Origin: Burkholderia dolosa
GTDB lineage: Bacteria > Pseudomonadota > Gammaproteobacteria > Burkholderiales > Burkholderiaceae
DNA: 46,017 nucleotides
Reading direction: 5' to 3'
NCBI RefSeq assembly: GCF_902499135.1
Contig: NZ_CABVPR010000045.1
Span: 1 to 46,017, forward strand
Shown here: in pieces, positions 19,027 through 29,300 of the stretch
Position numbering within the stretch: the first letter of the stretch is position 1
Layout of the letters: every line of letters begins with the position of its first letter
The notes under the pieces: generated by a model
Seen by the model: only the letters and a program-made list of their open reading frames with translations
Databases searched by the model: none
Told to the model about the DNA's origin: nothing
Program-made: the position numbers and the translations under genes

Positions 19027-21762
19027 TCAAATGGCAGGTGGATCGGCATCGCAGGTCGCGTCGATCCGGGCGACGGTCGGCGCCGCGCTCGGTCCGTCCG
19101 GCGCCTGAAACCGCAGGCTGCAGCGGCCGCCGCCGGGCAGGCGCGCGACGAGCGACCCCGCCGGTTCCTGGTCGAGATAGACGACGCCGTCGCCGACGGC
19201 GGTCGTCACGTAGTTGTCTTCGGCATCGCGAATCGACGAGCCGACAGGCAGCGGAGTCCCGTCTCGCAGGCGCACGTCGAGCAGCATGCGTTTGGTCCTG
19301 CGCACCTCGATGTCGATGAAATTGACCGACCCGCGCCCCGCATTGAGTTCCGCGTAGCCGTTCTTCACGTCCACGTCGCGCGGCAGCGTCTGCGTACGGA
19401 CGACCGTGCTGACGTCGGTATAGGCGGGAATGGTGCCGATCACGGCCTTGCCTCGCGCGTCGGTCCACACGACGCCCGCCGGCGTGCTGATGCTCACGCC
19501 CGACAGATCGCCGGTCGACACGATGCCGAACGTATCGCCGATGCCGTACGGCGACAGCGTGACGCCCTCCTTCGTCGCGACGATTCCGCCCTGAACCTGC
19601 GCGGACAGCGAGCCGCTGTTGCGCTGCGCCGAGCCGCTGACCGACACCTGCGTGTAGCGCGGGCGCAAGCTGAGCGTCGCGAATCCGCGCTCGCTGCCGC
19701 TGGCCTGCCCGCGCTCCGCGCCGACGTTGTAGCTGACGACGTCGTTGACGGTCTGGCTCGCATTCACGCCGCCGCGCAGCATCCCGCCGTTGCGCGTCAC
19801 ATAAGTGCTCAGGTGAACGGGCCCGAGCGGAAAGCTCAGCGACGCGTAGATCGCCGTGTCGTCGCCGGTCGTACCGCGGCCGAGCGAGCGGTCGACGTTG
19901 ATGGACAGGCTCGCGCGCCCGAACTGGCGATTCCACGATGCGGCGACGTGCTGGCCGGAGAAGCCCGCATAGGTCGAGAAGCGGTTGAACGACACGGACA
20001 GCGCACCGAACCGGTTGCTGTTCCAGCTCGCGGCGCCCGACATCACGTCGCGTATCCGGTAGTTGCGCATGATGTCCCAGTACACCGAGCGGCGAACGGT
20101 GTCGGGCACGTCGTACAGCGTGTCGGACAGCGTGCGGAAGCCGACGCTCTGCCGGTTCGCCTGCACGTTCAGCGAGACGTCGCGCGGAAGTTGCGCGGAC
20201 AACGACAGCCCGACGCTCGCGCCCCGCTCGCCGAGCGCCGGCGAACGACTGATCTGCGCGTTGGTTCCGACCGATACGCTGTTTCCGAACAGCGGCATCG
20301 CGTGGTTGACGCCGACGGCCTGATGACGGGAAGACACGACGGCCCCGGCGACCACGCTCGATCGCCGGCCGACGTTCCATCCCTTCGCGACAGAAATCAC
20401 GACCGGACGCGCCATTTCGGTCGGCCCGCGATACTGGTACACGCGTCCGACGGCCAGCGACAGCCCGGCCGGTGCGCCGCGAGGCGCGACGAGCGACGCA
20501 GGCAACACGGTAAAGCGGCGCTTGTTGTTCGCGTCGTCGATCAACGTGACCTCGACCAGCGACGAACGGTCGATGAGCGTCACGTTGCGCAACAGGAACG
20601 GTCCGGCCGGCACCAGCGTCGTATAGAGCAGAATGCCGGCTTGCCGAACCTCGACGCGCGACTGCTGCGTCGCGACGCCGCGAATCGTGCTGCCGCTGTC
20701 GACGGCCGCAAGCGCATCGTCGGGCATCAGTTGCACGCCCTCGATCGGCATTCCGCTGACGACCGGGTTGCGAATCGCGATCTGTCCGAACTGGACCAGA
20801 TAGCCGGTTTCGACGTCGGTTTTCTGCGCGAAGACGTACGGCATCTGGAATTCGGCTTGGCCCTGCTGGCGCCAGTACGACTGCGCGCTGCGCACGATCC
20901 AGTCGCCGACATTGAATCCGGCTTCGGTATCCGCGGACACGAACGTCGCGGTACGGCTGCCGCTCGATCGACTGCCGCCCGCCACGACGTTGTAGTTGAG
21001 CATCGCTCCGGCTCCGCCCGACGATGCGTTGTCGCCGGGACGCGGCCGCGTCAGCGCATCGGCAGGCACGACGATCTCGACCAGATCGCGCGACGAATCG
21101 GCATTGACCTCGGTCTGCGGTTGAAACGAGCGATAGTCGTAGCAGTTTTCGGCGATCGGACTTGCCGACGATCGTCCGGGTAACGCGGCACGGCTCGCGT
21201 CGCGGGCGACGGCTCGCTCCGTGTCGCTGCCGCGCGACCGCGCATCGCCGACGGGCGGCTCGGGCGCACCGTCTACCGCAGATTCGGGACGCAGCGGGCT
21301 TTGTCCGCTCAGGAACGCCAGCACGCTGCGCCGCCGCCGTGGCGCCAGTTCGTCGGGCAAGCGCAGACGCGCACGTGCGATCAGCGTGCGATCGAAGCAG
21401 ACGTTGCCGTGATCGTCGAAGCGGACGTCGACCGTGCCGCGCGGCTGACCGTTGACCGACAGCGACACACGATGCACGCCGCCGACAAAACGCGGCTTTT
21501 CCGCAAAGTACTGCGCGAGCGCCGGATCGAGGCCGCGCTCCTTCAGTGTCTCGATGTCGAAATCGACGCTTGCGTCGGACGTCACCGTTGCTCGCTCCGA
21601 CGGCGTGCCGGCAGGCGCCGGCACTGCGTGGCAATGCGCGCTGCTCAACGCAGCTACGCAGGCGACGACAAACCCGAAGAATTTGATACCGCGGGTGGCA
21701 GCGGTGCGTACGGCACCGACTTCGTATCGTGGAGCGCCTGACAGGCGGTAATTCCGATTCAC
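19027..21762 (-). CDS. Outer-membrane fimbrial usher
   Basis: A 911-residue FimD/PapC-type usher. The start is a GTG at 21762; an in-frame stop 15 bases upstream excludes a much longer protein. After a signal sequence (~1-46, ending HCHA) the N-terminal domain reads ASVDFDIETLKERGLDPAL with GTVDVRFDDHGNVCFD. A Ser/Arg-rich linker (~170-205) precedes the beta-barrel. The barrel has many FxM/YxA-type strands (ATFVSADTEAGFNVGDWIV, YVFAQKTDVETGYLVQFGQ), a plug-like segment and two C-terminal domains closing with a Cys pair (GGRCSLRF, IDATCDADP). Ushers dimerise subunits at the periplasmic side and extrude the fibre. It is the first gene of the operon. Confidence 0.87.
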   Translation of the reverse strand: MNRNYRLSGAPRYEVGAVRTAATRGIKFFGFVVACVAALSSAHCHAVPAPAGTPSERATVTSDASVDFDIETLKERGLDPALAQYFAEKPRFVGGVHRVSLSVNGQPRGTVDVRFDDHGNVCFDRTLIARARLRLPDELAPRRRRSVLAFLSGQSPLRPESAVDGAPEPPVGDARSRGSDTERAVARDASRAALPGRSSASPIAENCYDYRSFQPQTEVNADSSRDLVEIVVPADALTRPRPGDNASSGGAGAMLNYNVVAGGSRSSGSRTATFVSADTEAGFNVGDWIVRSAQSYWRQQGQAEFQMPYVFAQKTDVETGYLVQFGQIAIRNPVVSGMPIEGVQLMPDDALAAVDSGSTIRGVATQQSRVEVRQAGILLYTTLVPAGPFLLRNVTLIDRSSLVEVTLIDDANNKRRFTVLPASLVAPRGAPAGLSLAVGRVYQYRGPTEMARPVVISVAKGWNVGRRSSVVAGAVVSSRHQAVGVNHAMPLFGNSVSVGTNAQISRSPALGERGASVGLSLSAQLPRDVSLNVQANRQSVGFRTLSDTLYDVPDTVRRSVYWDIMRNYRIRDVMSGAASWNSNRFGALSVSFNRFSTYAGFSGQHVAASWNRQFGRASLSINVDRSLGRGTTGDDTAIYASLSFPLGPVHLSTYVTRNGGMLRGGVNASQTVNDVVSYNVGAERGQASGSERGFATLSLRPRYTQVSVSGSAQRNSGSLSAQVQGGIVATKEGVTLSPYGIGDTFGIVSTGDLSGVSISTPAGVVWTDARGKAVIGTIPAYTDVSTVVRTQTLPRDVDVKNGYAELNAGRGSVNFIDIEVRRTKRMLLDVRLRDGTPLPVGSSIRDAEDNYVTTAVGDGVVYLDQEPAGSLVARLPGGGRCSLRFQAPDGPSAAPTVARIDATCDADPPAI

Positions 21763-22540
21763 GGCGCGTCGACTTCAAAAGATTCACTGACGATTTACAA
21801 CATTCGCCCGAATTTTTTCATGGCGCGCGCACCGCACAAATAATACGAGTTCGAAATGGTTTTCAAGAAATCGGAGATTCGTCCCAATCAACTTCTATCG
21901 CACTTACAGCCCAGAATATCAGGACATAGTGCATGTCAATTTTTAATATAGAAAAACACCTCGAATCGAAAACAATAAAGAGATATAACGAAAGACGCTA
22001 TTGACGTATTCCGATCATATATCTCCGGATCGGCGAATGACGAAGTCGCTCTATCCGGTGACGCAAGCCAATCCGGACTTACGGACTTGTCGGTCATATC
22101 TGCTCACGATCGGACTTGTTTCACCGGACATTCGGCAGGCAGAGTCGCCCGTTGCAATGCCGGCGTCGAAATACGGCACCGCGTAGTCGTGCGGCGACCG
22201 CGCAGCTATCGCTTCGTGGAGTTCGGAAATATGGAAATGCGCGAATGCGCTGCGTGCATGCGTGCGTAAACGGGCGCCGCATCCGATACGGACTGCGTTC
22301 CACCCGACGCCGTAGCGGCGGACCGCCGCGTCACGACCGACGACGCATTGGCACACGCGACTCGAACGACCGGACCCGAATGCGGATGGAATGCGGATCG
22401 CACGCGAAGCGGAATACCGAGCGGAAACCCCACCGTGCAACAGTGCGAAAGCAGCCGACGTGTATATCAGAGCTGTCGCCGACGATGCCGCCGCCCGCCC
22501 ATCGCGCACACGGTCCTCGCTGCCAATCGGCAGCGTGCGC
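21763..22540. other. AT-rich regulatory region upstream of the fimbrial operon
   Basis: About 780 bp without a convincing gene. Roughly 21770-22060 is strikingly AT-rich for this genome and should hold the fimbrial promoter. To its right lie three copies of CGGACTT (22074-22080, 22082-22088, 22111-22117), the latter two extended to CGGACTTGT. A 152-codon frame at 22051-22509 on the minus strand lacks a ribosome binding site or domain and is not accepted as a gene. The right part is downstream of the transglutaminase gene and shows no clear terminator. Confidence 0.5.
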
Positions 22541-23557
22541 TCAACCGTCCAGCGGCTCGACCGTCACCGCGACCTTCAGCTCCTGCCCCGCGCCGCCGCC
22601 GCGGATCACGCCGCGCAGCGGCGCCACGTCCGCATAGTCGCGGCCGATCGACAGCATCACGTAGTCGTCGCCGGGCGCGCGATCGTTGGTCGGATCGAGC
22701 TGCAGCCAGCCGCCGTCTTCGGGCCATGCCGGGTCGTACACGGCGGCCCACGCATGCGATGCGTCCGCGCCGATCAGGCGCGGCTGCCCGGGCGGCGGCT
22801 GCGTGAGCAGATAGCCGCTCACGTAGCGCGCGGCGAGTCCGAGCGAGCGCAGCGCGCCGATCATCACGTGCGCGAAGTCCTGGCACACGCCGTTGCGCAG
22901 CCGCAGCGCGTCGAGCGCGGTCGTCGTGATGTCGGTGCTGTTCGGCGTGTACGCGAAGTCGGCGTGGATTCGCCGCATCAGGTCCCACGCCGCCTGAACC
23001 AGCGGCCGCCCCGGCGTGAAGCTGACGGCCGCATACGCGGCGAGCTCCGGATCGCACGGCACGTGCGGCGACGCGAACATGAACTCGCTCGCCGCATCGT
23101 ACGGCTGCCCCGCGCGAAACCGCAGGCGCTCGCGCACGGCTTCCCACGCGGTCGCGTGCGCGGCGCCGGGACGCGCGATCGCCGGCGGCGGCGCGCCGCG
23201 CACGCCCTTCGACCACACGGGCGCGCTCACGCGCACGGTGCTGCAGCTGCGCACGAACAGCGCATCGTGCGGCTGATTCAGCGCGAACGACGCGCGCGCG
23301 TTGCCGAACGCGTCGACCTCGTTGCCAACCGATTCCGGCGCGGGCTCGATGTCGAGCGAGAACGACAGCAACTGCTGGCGCGGCGTCGCGAGCGGCTGCA
23401 AACGCGCCTGATGCTGCGCGGATTCGACGCGCGCCGCGTAGCGGTATTCGGTGTCGTGCGTGACGCGCAGCAGCCGGCCGGGCGCAGCGGTCGCCGCGGA
23501 CGGCGTCGCGTTGCCGGCGCCGGCGGGCGTCTTCGCGGCGTGCTTCGACGTCACCAT
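22541..23557 (-). CDS. Transglutaminase-like protein with intact catalytic triad
   Basis: A 338-residue protein starting at the ATG at 23557, overlapping the end of the upstream fusion gene by 7 bp. After a ~27-residue Ala/Thr-rich lead, residues 28-110 form the N-terminal beta region of bacterial transglutaminase-like proteins (RVTHDTEYRYAARVESAQHQ). The papain-like core has Cys225 (RNGVCQDFAHVMIG), His268 (DASHAWAAVY) and Asp288 (WLQLDPTND). It is predicted to be a cysteine amidase, protease or amide-bond-forming enzyme. Genes of this type travel with circularly permuted ATP-grasp and alpha-E proteins, as here, and the set has been proposed to make and process peptide-like amides. Substrate unknown. 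It is the last gene of the six-gene run. Confidence 0.85.
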   Translation of the reverse strand: MVTSKHAAKTPAGAGNATPSAATAAPGRLLRVTHDTEYRYAARVESAQHQARLQPLATPRQQLLSFSLDIEPAPESVGNEVDAFGNARASFALNQPHDALFVRSCSTVRVSAPVWSKGVRGAPPPAIARPGAAHATAWEAVRERLRFRAGQPYDAASEFMFASPHVPCDPELAAYAAVSFTPGRPLVQAAWDLMRRIHADFAYTPNSTDITTTALDALRLRNGVCQDFAHVMIGALRSLGLAARYVSGYLLTQPPPGQPRLIGADASHAWAAVYDPAWPEDGGWLQLDPTNDRAPGDDYVMLSIGRDYADVAPLRGVIRGGGAGQELKVAVTVEPLDG

Positions 23558-26193
23558 AGCGTCCTGCCCGCCTCGCGCACGTGGCTGAAATAGCGTTCGC
23601 CGATCCGGTTCGACAGTTCCCCTACGGCCTTCGCGGTCGTATCGAGCGCGGCGAGCAGCGCATCGTGCCGGCCGTCGTCGCCGGTCTCGCACAGTTCGTG
23701 CAGCGACCATGCGGATACGTCCGGAATCGTCTCGGCCAGTTCGGACAGCGCGTAGCCCTCGCTGCGCTCGACCTTCGTCAGCCGGCCGCGCAGCGCCTGC
23801 ACGACCCAGCCGAGCGAACGCGGGTTGTCGGTGTCGAGCACGACGAGCGACAGCAGCGGCGCGACGTCGAAGCCGCGCTGGAACCGCGAGCGGAACGTGA
23901 TCGTGCTGTCGAACAGTTCGAGCACGAGTTCGAAGCCGTCCTGCCGATGCACGGCGCCGTCGTCGAACGCGAAGCGCAGCACGCTGCACAGAAAATCCAG
24001 CCGGTCGATCTGCCGGCCGATCGACAGCAGCCGCCAGCCGTCGTCGCGCGTCATGTTGTCGGTCTGCGCGCCGGTGATCGCGCCGAGCAGCAGGCCGAGG
24101 CGTTCGAGCAACTGCAGCGCTTCGTTGCCGATCTGCTCTTCGGCTTCCGGATGATCGGCGCTGTCCGCGAACAGCTGCGTCGCGTCGTCGATCAGCCGCC
24201 ACTGGTCGCTCGACAGCCGCTCGCGAATCGCGGCGGCCGCGCCGCGCATCCCGAACAGGCACGCGGCGATCCCCGACGTGCGATCCGCGCCGCGCGTGAG
24301 CGACGTCGCGAGCGCGTGCTGGAACGCACGTGGCGCATCGACCGCATTCGGCGCATCGGCCGCGACCAGTCCCGTGTCGCGGCACAGCGCGTCGATCAGC
24401 TCGAGGTGCGCGGGGCTGTCGACGTCGTCTTCGCCGCGCAGCCGTTCGAGCGCCGCGCGCGCGAGGCGCATCAGGTTGGTCGCGCGCTCGGTGTAGCGGC
24501 CGAGCCAGAACAGGTTCTCGGCCGCCCGGCTCGCGATCGCGCGCGGCCGCTCGACGAGATCGTCGGGGCCGAGACGCGTCTGCAGCAGCGTCGTCGAATC
24601 GACGATGCCCTCGGTCATCACCCACGTATCGACGGTGCTGCCGCCGCGCGGCATCGGCGCATTGAACAGCGTGTCGCGCGTGCCGACCCGCGACAGCCCG
24701 CCCGGCAGCAATCGCCAGCGCTGCGCGCCGTCGGCGAGCGCGAACACGCGCAGCAGCAGCGGCTTCGGCACGATGCGCGCGCTGCCGTTGCCGTCCGGCG
24801 CGTCGTGCGCGCGCCACGTCGGCGCCTGCGACAGCGGCAAGTCGGCCTGTACCGTGTACTGTTCGGGCCGCGCGAGAATCCGCGCGCGCCATTCGGCGAG
24901 CTGCGCGTGCGTGAGCCGCGCGCCGATCACCGGTTCGAACGCGCCAGCCGCCGCGCCGTCGGCCGGATACGATGCGCGCACGATGCTTTTCGCGAGCTGC
25001 GGCAGCGCGTCGTCGCACGCGGCCGCTTCGCCGCACCACCACGAATGCACGGCGGGCAGCGTCAGCGTCTCGCCGAGCACGGCTTCCGCGAGGCGCGGCA
25101 TGAAGCCGAGCATGCCCGGCGACTCGAGGAAGCCGGAGCCCGGCGCATTCGCGAGCAGCACGTTGCCGGCCCGCACCGCCTGCAGCAGCCCCGGCACGCC
25201 GAGCAGCGAATCGGGGCGCAGCTCGAGCGGATCGAGCCACGCGTCGTCGACGCGCCGCAGGATCCCGTGCACGGGCTCGAGCCCGCGCAGCGTCTTCAGG
25301 AACACGTGGTTGTCGCGCGCGGTGAGGTCGCCGCCCTCGACGAGCGTGAGCCCGAGGTAGCGTGCGAGATACGCATGCTCGAAATACGTCGCGCTGTGCG
25401 GCCCCGGCGTCAGCAACACGATCCGCGAATTGCGGCGCGCCGGACTGAGCGCCTGCATGCTGTGCAGCAGCGATCGATACGCGGACGCGAGCCGCTGTAC
25501 GCGCAGCCCGCGAAAGCCGCGCGGAAAGAGCCGCGACACGATCAGCCGGTTTTCGAGCAGATAGCCGAGACCGGCCGCGCCCTGCGTGTGCTGCGCGACC
25601 ATCCGCCACTGGCCGTCCGGCCCGCGCGCGAGATCGAACGCGACGACGTGCAGCCACGTATCGCCCGGCACGCGCGCGCCGCGCATCGCGCGCAGATAGC
25701 CGGGATGTCCGGTGACGAGCGCGGGCGGCAGCAGCCCGCGCGCGAGGATCGTCTGCGGGCCGTAGAGATCGGCCATCGTCGCGTTGAGCAGCCGCACGCG
25801 CTGCAGCACGCCGCGCTCGATCGCGACCCAGTCCTCCGGCGTGACGATCATCGGCAGCAGATCGAGCGACCACGGGCCGGCCGCGCCGTCGCCGGCGCGC
25901 TGTTCGTGCAGCTGATAGAACAGGCCGTTCTCGCGCATGCGCCGCTGCAGCGCGTCCGCGCGGCGGTCGAGATCGGCGACGCCGTCGCTGCCGATCGCGG
26001 TGAAGAAGCTGCGCCACGCGGGCGCGAGTGCGGGCGCGTGCAGGCCGGCCGCACTGCCGCGCAGTTCGTCGTAGCGGCCGGCCGCGGCCGGCGCGGCGAG
26101 CGCGGCGGCCAGCTCGGCAGCATCCGGTTGTGCGCCGGTATCGAAGAGCGTGGGCATCGCGTCGGCGAGAGCGTCGGGGTGAATGGGCGGCAC
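23551..26193 (-). CDS. Circularly permuted ATP-grasp / alpha-E fusion protein
   Basis: An 880-residue fusion. The GTG at 26193 has GGAA 7 bases upstream; an ATG at 26157 is the alternative start. Residues ~1-540 match the circularly permuted ATP-grasp type (DUF404/DUF407): LLTPGPHSATYFEHAYLARY, ILRRVDDAWLDPLELRPDS and LLANAPGSGFLES. Residues ~555-880 are alpha-E (DUF403): SRAAENLFWLGRYTERATNL and FLCSVLRFAF. The block that reads VLEDNARTPSG in the separate paralogue at 31855-33270 is VAQHTQGAAG here (199-208), so putative metal-binding acidic residues are missing. The K-rich VVKEVHGSGG block is also not preserved. The ATP-grasp part may therefore be a regulatory or scaffold module; this is by eye. 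It is coupled to the transglutaminase gene downstream. Confidence 0.85.
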   Translation of the reverse strand: MPPIHPDALADAMPTLFDTGAQPDAAELAAALAAPAAAGRYDELRGSAAGLHAPALAPAWRSFFTAIGSDGVADLDRRADALQRRMRENGLFYQLHEQRAGDGAAGPWSLDLLPMIVTPEDWVAIERGVLQRVRLLNATMADLYGPQTILARGLLPPALVTGHPGYLRAMRGARVPGDTWLHVVAFDLARGPDGQWRMVAQHTQGAAGLGYLLENRLIVSRLFPRGFRGLRVQRLASAYRSLLHSMQALSPARRNSRIVLLTPGPHSATYFEHAYLARYLGLTLVEGGDLTARDNHVFLKTLRGLEPVHGILRRVDDAWLDPLELRPDSLLGVPGLLQAVRAGNVLLANAPGSGFLESPGMLGFMPRLAEAVLGETLTLPAVHSWWCGEAAACDDALPQLAKSIVRASYPADGAAAGAFEPVIGARLTHAQLAEWRARILARPEQYTVQADLPLSQAPTWRAHDAPDGNGSARIVPKPLLLRVFALADGAQRWRLLPGGLSRVGTRDTLFNAPMPRGGSTVDTWVMTEGIVDSTTLLQTRLGPDDLVERPRAIASRAAENLFWLGRYTERATNLMRLARAALERLRGEDDVDSPAHLELIDALCRDTGLVAADAPNAVDAPRAFQHALATSLTRGADRTSGIAACLFGMRGAAAAIRERLSSDQWRLIDDATQLFADSADHPEAEEQIGNEALQLLERLGLLLGAITGAQTDNMTRDDGWRLLSIGRQIDRLDFLCSVLRFAFDDGAVHRQDGFELVLELFDSTITFRSRFQRGFDVAPLLSLVVLDTDNPRSLGWVVQALRGRLTKVERSEGYALSELAETIPDVSAWSLHELCETGDDGRHDALLAALDTTAKAVGELSNRIGERYFSHVREAGRTLW

Positions 26194-26347
26194 GGTGTCG
26201 TTCCGTCGTCAGCGGGCGGGCGCGCACATGCGTGCCCGGATCGGCAGGCCGCGGCGGGCGGCCGCAGCCTGCCCGCATCCTAGCACTGCGGCCGGCGCGC
26301 CGCGAGGTCGGAAGCCGTGCATCGTGGTCGGTCTCGTCATCGGCCGG

Positions 26348-29300
26348 TCAGGGCCGCCGCAGGTCGAGCGTGAACGGGAATTCGCGGCTCGGCGCAGCGG
26401 CCGCGACGTCCATCCGCCCCGGCGTGTGTCCCATCGCGACGAAGCGCGCGAGCCGGCGGCTTTCGGCTTCGTATGCATTGACCGGAAACGTCGCGTAGTT
26501 GCGCCCGCCCGGATGCGCGACGTGATACCGGCAGCCGCCGAGCGAGCGCTGCAGCCATGTATCGACGACGTCGAACGTAAGCGGCGCATGCACGCCGAGC
26601 GTCGGGTGCAGCGCCGACGGCGGCGACCACGCCTTGTAGCGCACGCCGGCGACGTATTCGCCGGCGGTGCCGGTCGGCTGCAGCGGCAGCGCGCGGCCGT
26701 TGACGGTCACGACGTGCCGGTTGTCGTTCAGCCCCGTCACGCGCACCTCGAGCCGCTCGACCGACGAATCGACATAGCGCACCGTGCCGCCCACCGCGCC
26801 CTCCTCGCCCATCACGTGCCACGGCTCCAGCGCGCCGCGCAGCGTCAGCTGCATTCCGTTCACCGCGATCTGGCCGAACAACGGAAAGCGGAATTCGAAG
26901 TGCGGCGCGAACCACGCGGTGTCGAACGCGAAGCCGGTGTCGCGCAGCTCGTTCAGCACGTCGTCGAAGTCCATCTTCACGAACGCGGGCAGCATGAAGC
27001 GGTCGTGCAGCGCGGTGCCCCAGCGCGTCAGCGGCGTCGTGTACGGCGCGGCCCAGAAGCGCGCGATCAGCGCGCGCAGCAGCAGCTGCTGCACGATGCT
27101 CATCCGGGCGTGCGGCGGCATCTCGAACGCGCGCAGCTCGAGCAGGCCGAGCCGGCCGGTCGGCGAATCGGGCGAATACAGCTTGTCGATGCAGAACTCG
27201 CTGCGGTGCGTGTTGCCGGTCACGTCGATCAGCAGGTTGCGCAGCACGCGATCGACGAGCCACGGCGGCGTCGGCTGACCGCCGTCCGCATGACGCCGGA
27301 TCTCCGCGAACGCGATGTCGAGCTCGTACAGCTGATCGTTGCGCGCTTCGTCGACGCGCGGCGCCTGGCTCGTCGGCCCGATGAAGAGTCCGGAGAACAG
27401 GTACGACAGCGACGGATGGTTGTGCCAGTACGCGATCAGGCTCGCGAGCAGGTCCGGGCGGCGCAGGAACGGGCTGTCGGCCGGCGTCGCGCCGCCGAGC
27501 ACCACGTGATTGCCGCCGCCGGTGCCGACGTGGCGGCCGTCGACCATGAATTTCTCGGTCGAAAGCCGCGACTGCCACGCGGCGTCGTACAGAAATTCGG
27601 TATGGCCGACGAGCTCGTCGAAATTCGCGGCCGGATGAATGTTCACCTCGATCACGCCGGGATCGGGCGTCACCTGCAGCACCTTCAGCCGCGCGTCGCG
27701 CGGCGGCGGATAGCCTTCGAGCACGATCTTCACGCCGAGCGCGTGCGCGGTCGCCTCGATTGCGGCGAGCAGGTCCAGATAGTCGTCGAGTGCGGCAAGC
27801 GGCGGCATGAACAGATACAGGATGTCGTTGCGCACCTGCGCGCACAGCGCGGTGCGCGTGATCCACGCGGCCGATTCGAAGCGTTCGGGATACCGCGATG
27901 CGCGCGCGCCGTGCTCGTCGTCGCACAGTCCGTCGTCGCGCCACTGCATCACCGTCTGCGCCGGCGCCTCGCGATGCACGCCCGGCACGTAGCGCGGCGC
28001 GGCGCCCGCGTCGGGCGACGCGGCCGCGCCGCCGTAGCGCGCGCGCAATGCGGCGGCGTCCGGCAGCGCGTCGGACGGCGCGAACGGATCGCGTTCGAAC
28101 AGATGCGGATAGTCGCCAGCGGCGACCCACGGCAGCGAATCGAGCGGCAGCCGGTAGCCCATCGGAGAATCGCCGGGCACCAGATACATCCGCTCGTCGC
28201 GGAAGAACCACGGCCCCGTCTGCCAGCGCGGGCCGTCGAGCGCGGGCGCGCCGTCCGCGCGCCTGATCGGCAGCACGTAGCCGACCACGCTGTCGAGCCG
28301 CCGGTCGAACACGTTGCGCAGCCGCGCGCGTTCCAGCTCGTCGTCGACGCGCGAATCGAACGGATCGACGTTCACGGGCAGCCGGCGCTCGCGCCACAGG
28401 TAGTACCAGACGTCTTCGTAGCCGGGCCGGATGAAGTCGCCGCTCAGGCCGAGACGTGCGGCGAGCGCGTCGATGAAGCGCTTCGCGTCGTCGGTGCCCA
28501 GCGCGGACGGCTCGCGCTCGTCCGCGAACAGCGACGGATCGTCCCACACCGGCTGGCCGTCCGCGCGCCAGAAGATCGACATCGCCCAGCGCGGCAGCTG
28601 TTCGCCCGGATACCACTTGCCCTGCCCGACGTGCAGAAAGCCGCCGCGCCCGTATTCGGCGCGCAGCCGCTGCACGAGCTCGGTCGCGTAGCCGCGCTTG
28701 GTCGGGCCGAGCGCGTCGGTGTTCCATTCGGCGCCGTCGCGGTCGTCGATCGACACGAAGGTCGGCTCGCCGCCCTGCGTGAGCCGCACGTCGCCGGCCG
28801 CGAGCGCGCGGTCGACCTGCGTGCCGAGCGCGCGCACCGCATCCCATTGCGCATCGTCGTACGGCTTCGTCACGCGCGGCGATTCGTAGACGCGCGTGAC
28901 CGTCATCTCGTGCTCGAACGCGACTTCGCATTCGTCGATCAGCCCGTCGACCGGCGCGGCGCTCGTCGGCTGCGGCGTGCACGCGAGCGGAATGTGCCCT
29001 TCGCCGGCGAGCAATCCCGACGTCGGATCGAAACCGATCCAGCCGGCGCCCGGCAGGTACACCTCGCACCATGCGTGCAGGTCGGTGAAGTCGACCGACG
29101 TGCCGCTCGGACCGTCGAGCGACTTCACGTCCGGCACCAGCTGGATCAGATAGCCGGACACGAAGCGCGCGGCGATGCCGAGATGCCGGCACAGCTGCAC
29201 GAGCAGCCAGCCGCTGTCGCGGCACGACCCCGAGCCGAGCTCGAGCGTTTGCGCGGGCGTCTGCACGCCCGGCTCCATCCGTACCAGGTAGCGGATGTCG

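Noticed and set aside
22051-22509. A 152-codon minus-strand frame upstream of the fimbrial operon
   Set aside because: No ribosome binding site, no domain, and composition of mixed Arg/Ser/Ala; not supported as a gene.
23558-26278. Upstream extension of the last transglutaminase frame through the ATP-grasp fusion gene
   Set aside because: The extension is Arg-rich nonsense antiparallel in frame to a gene with clear motifs; the transglutaminase starts at 23557.
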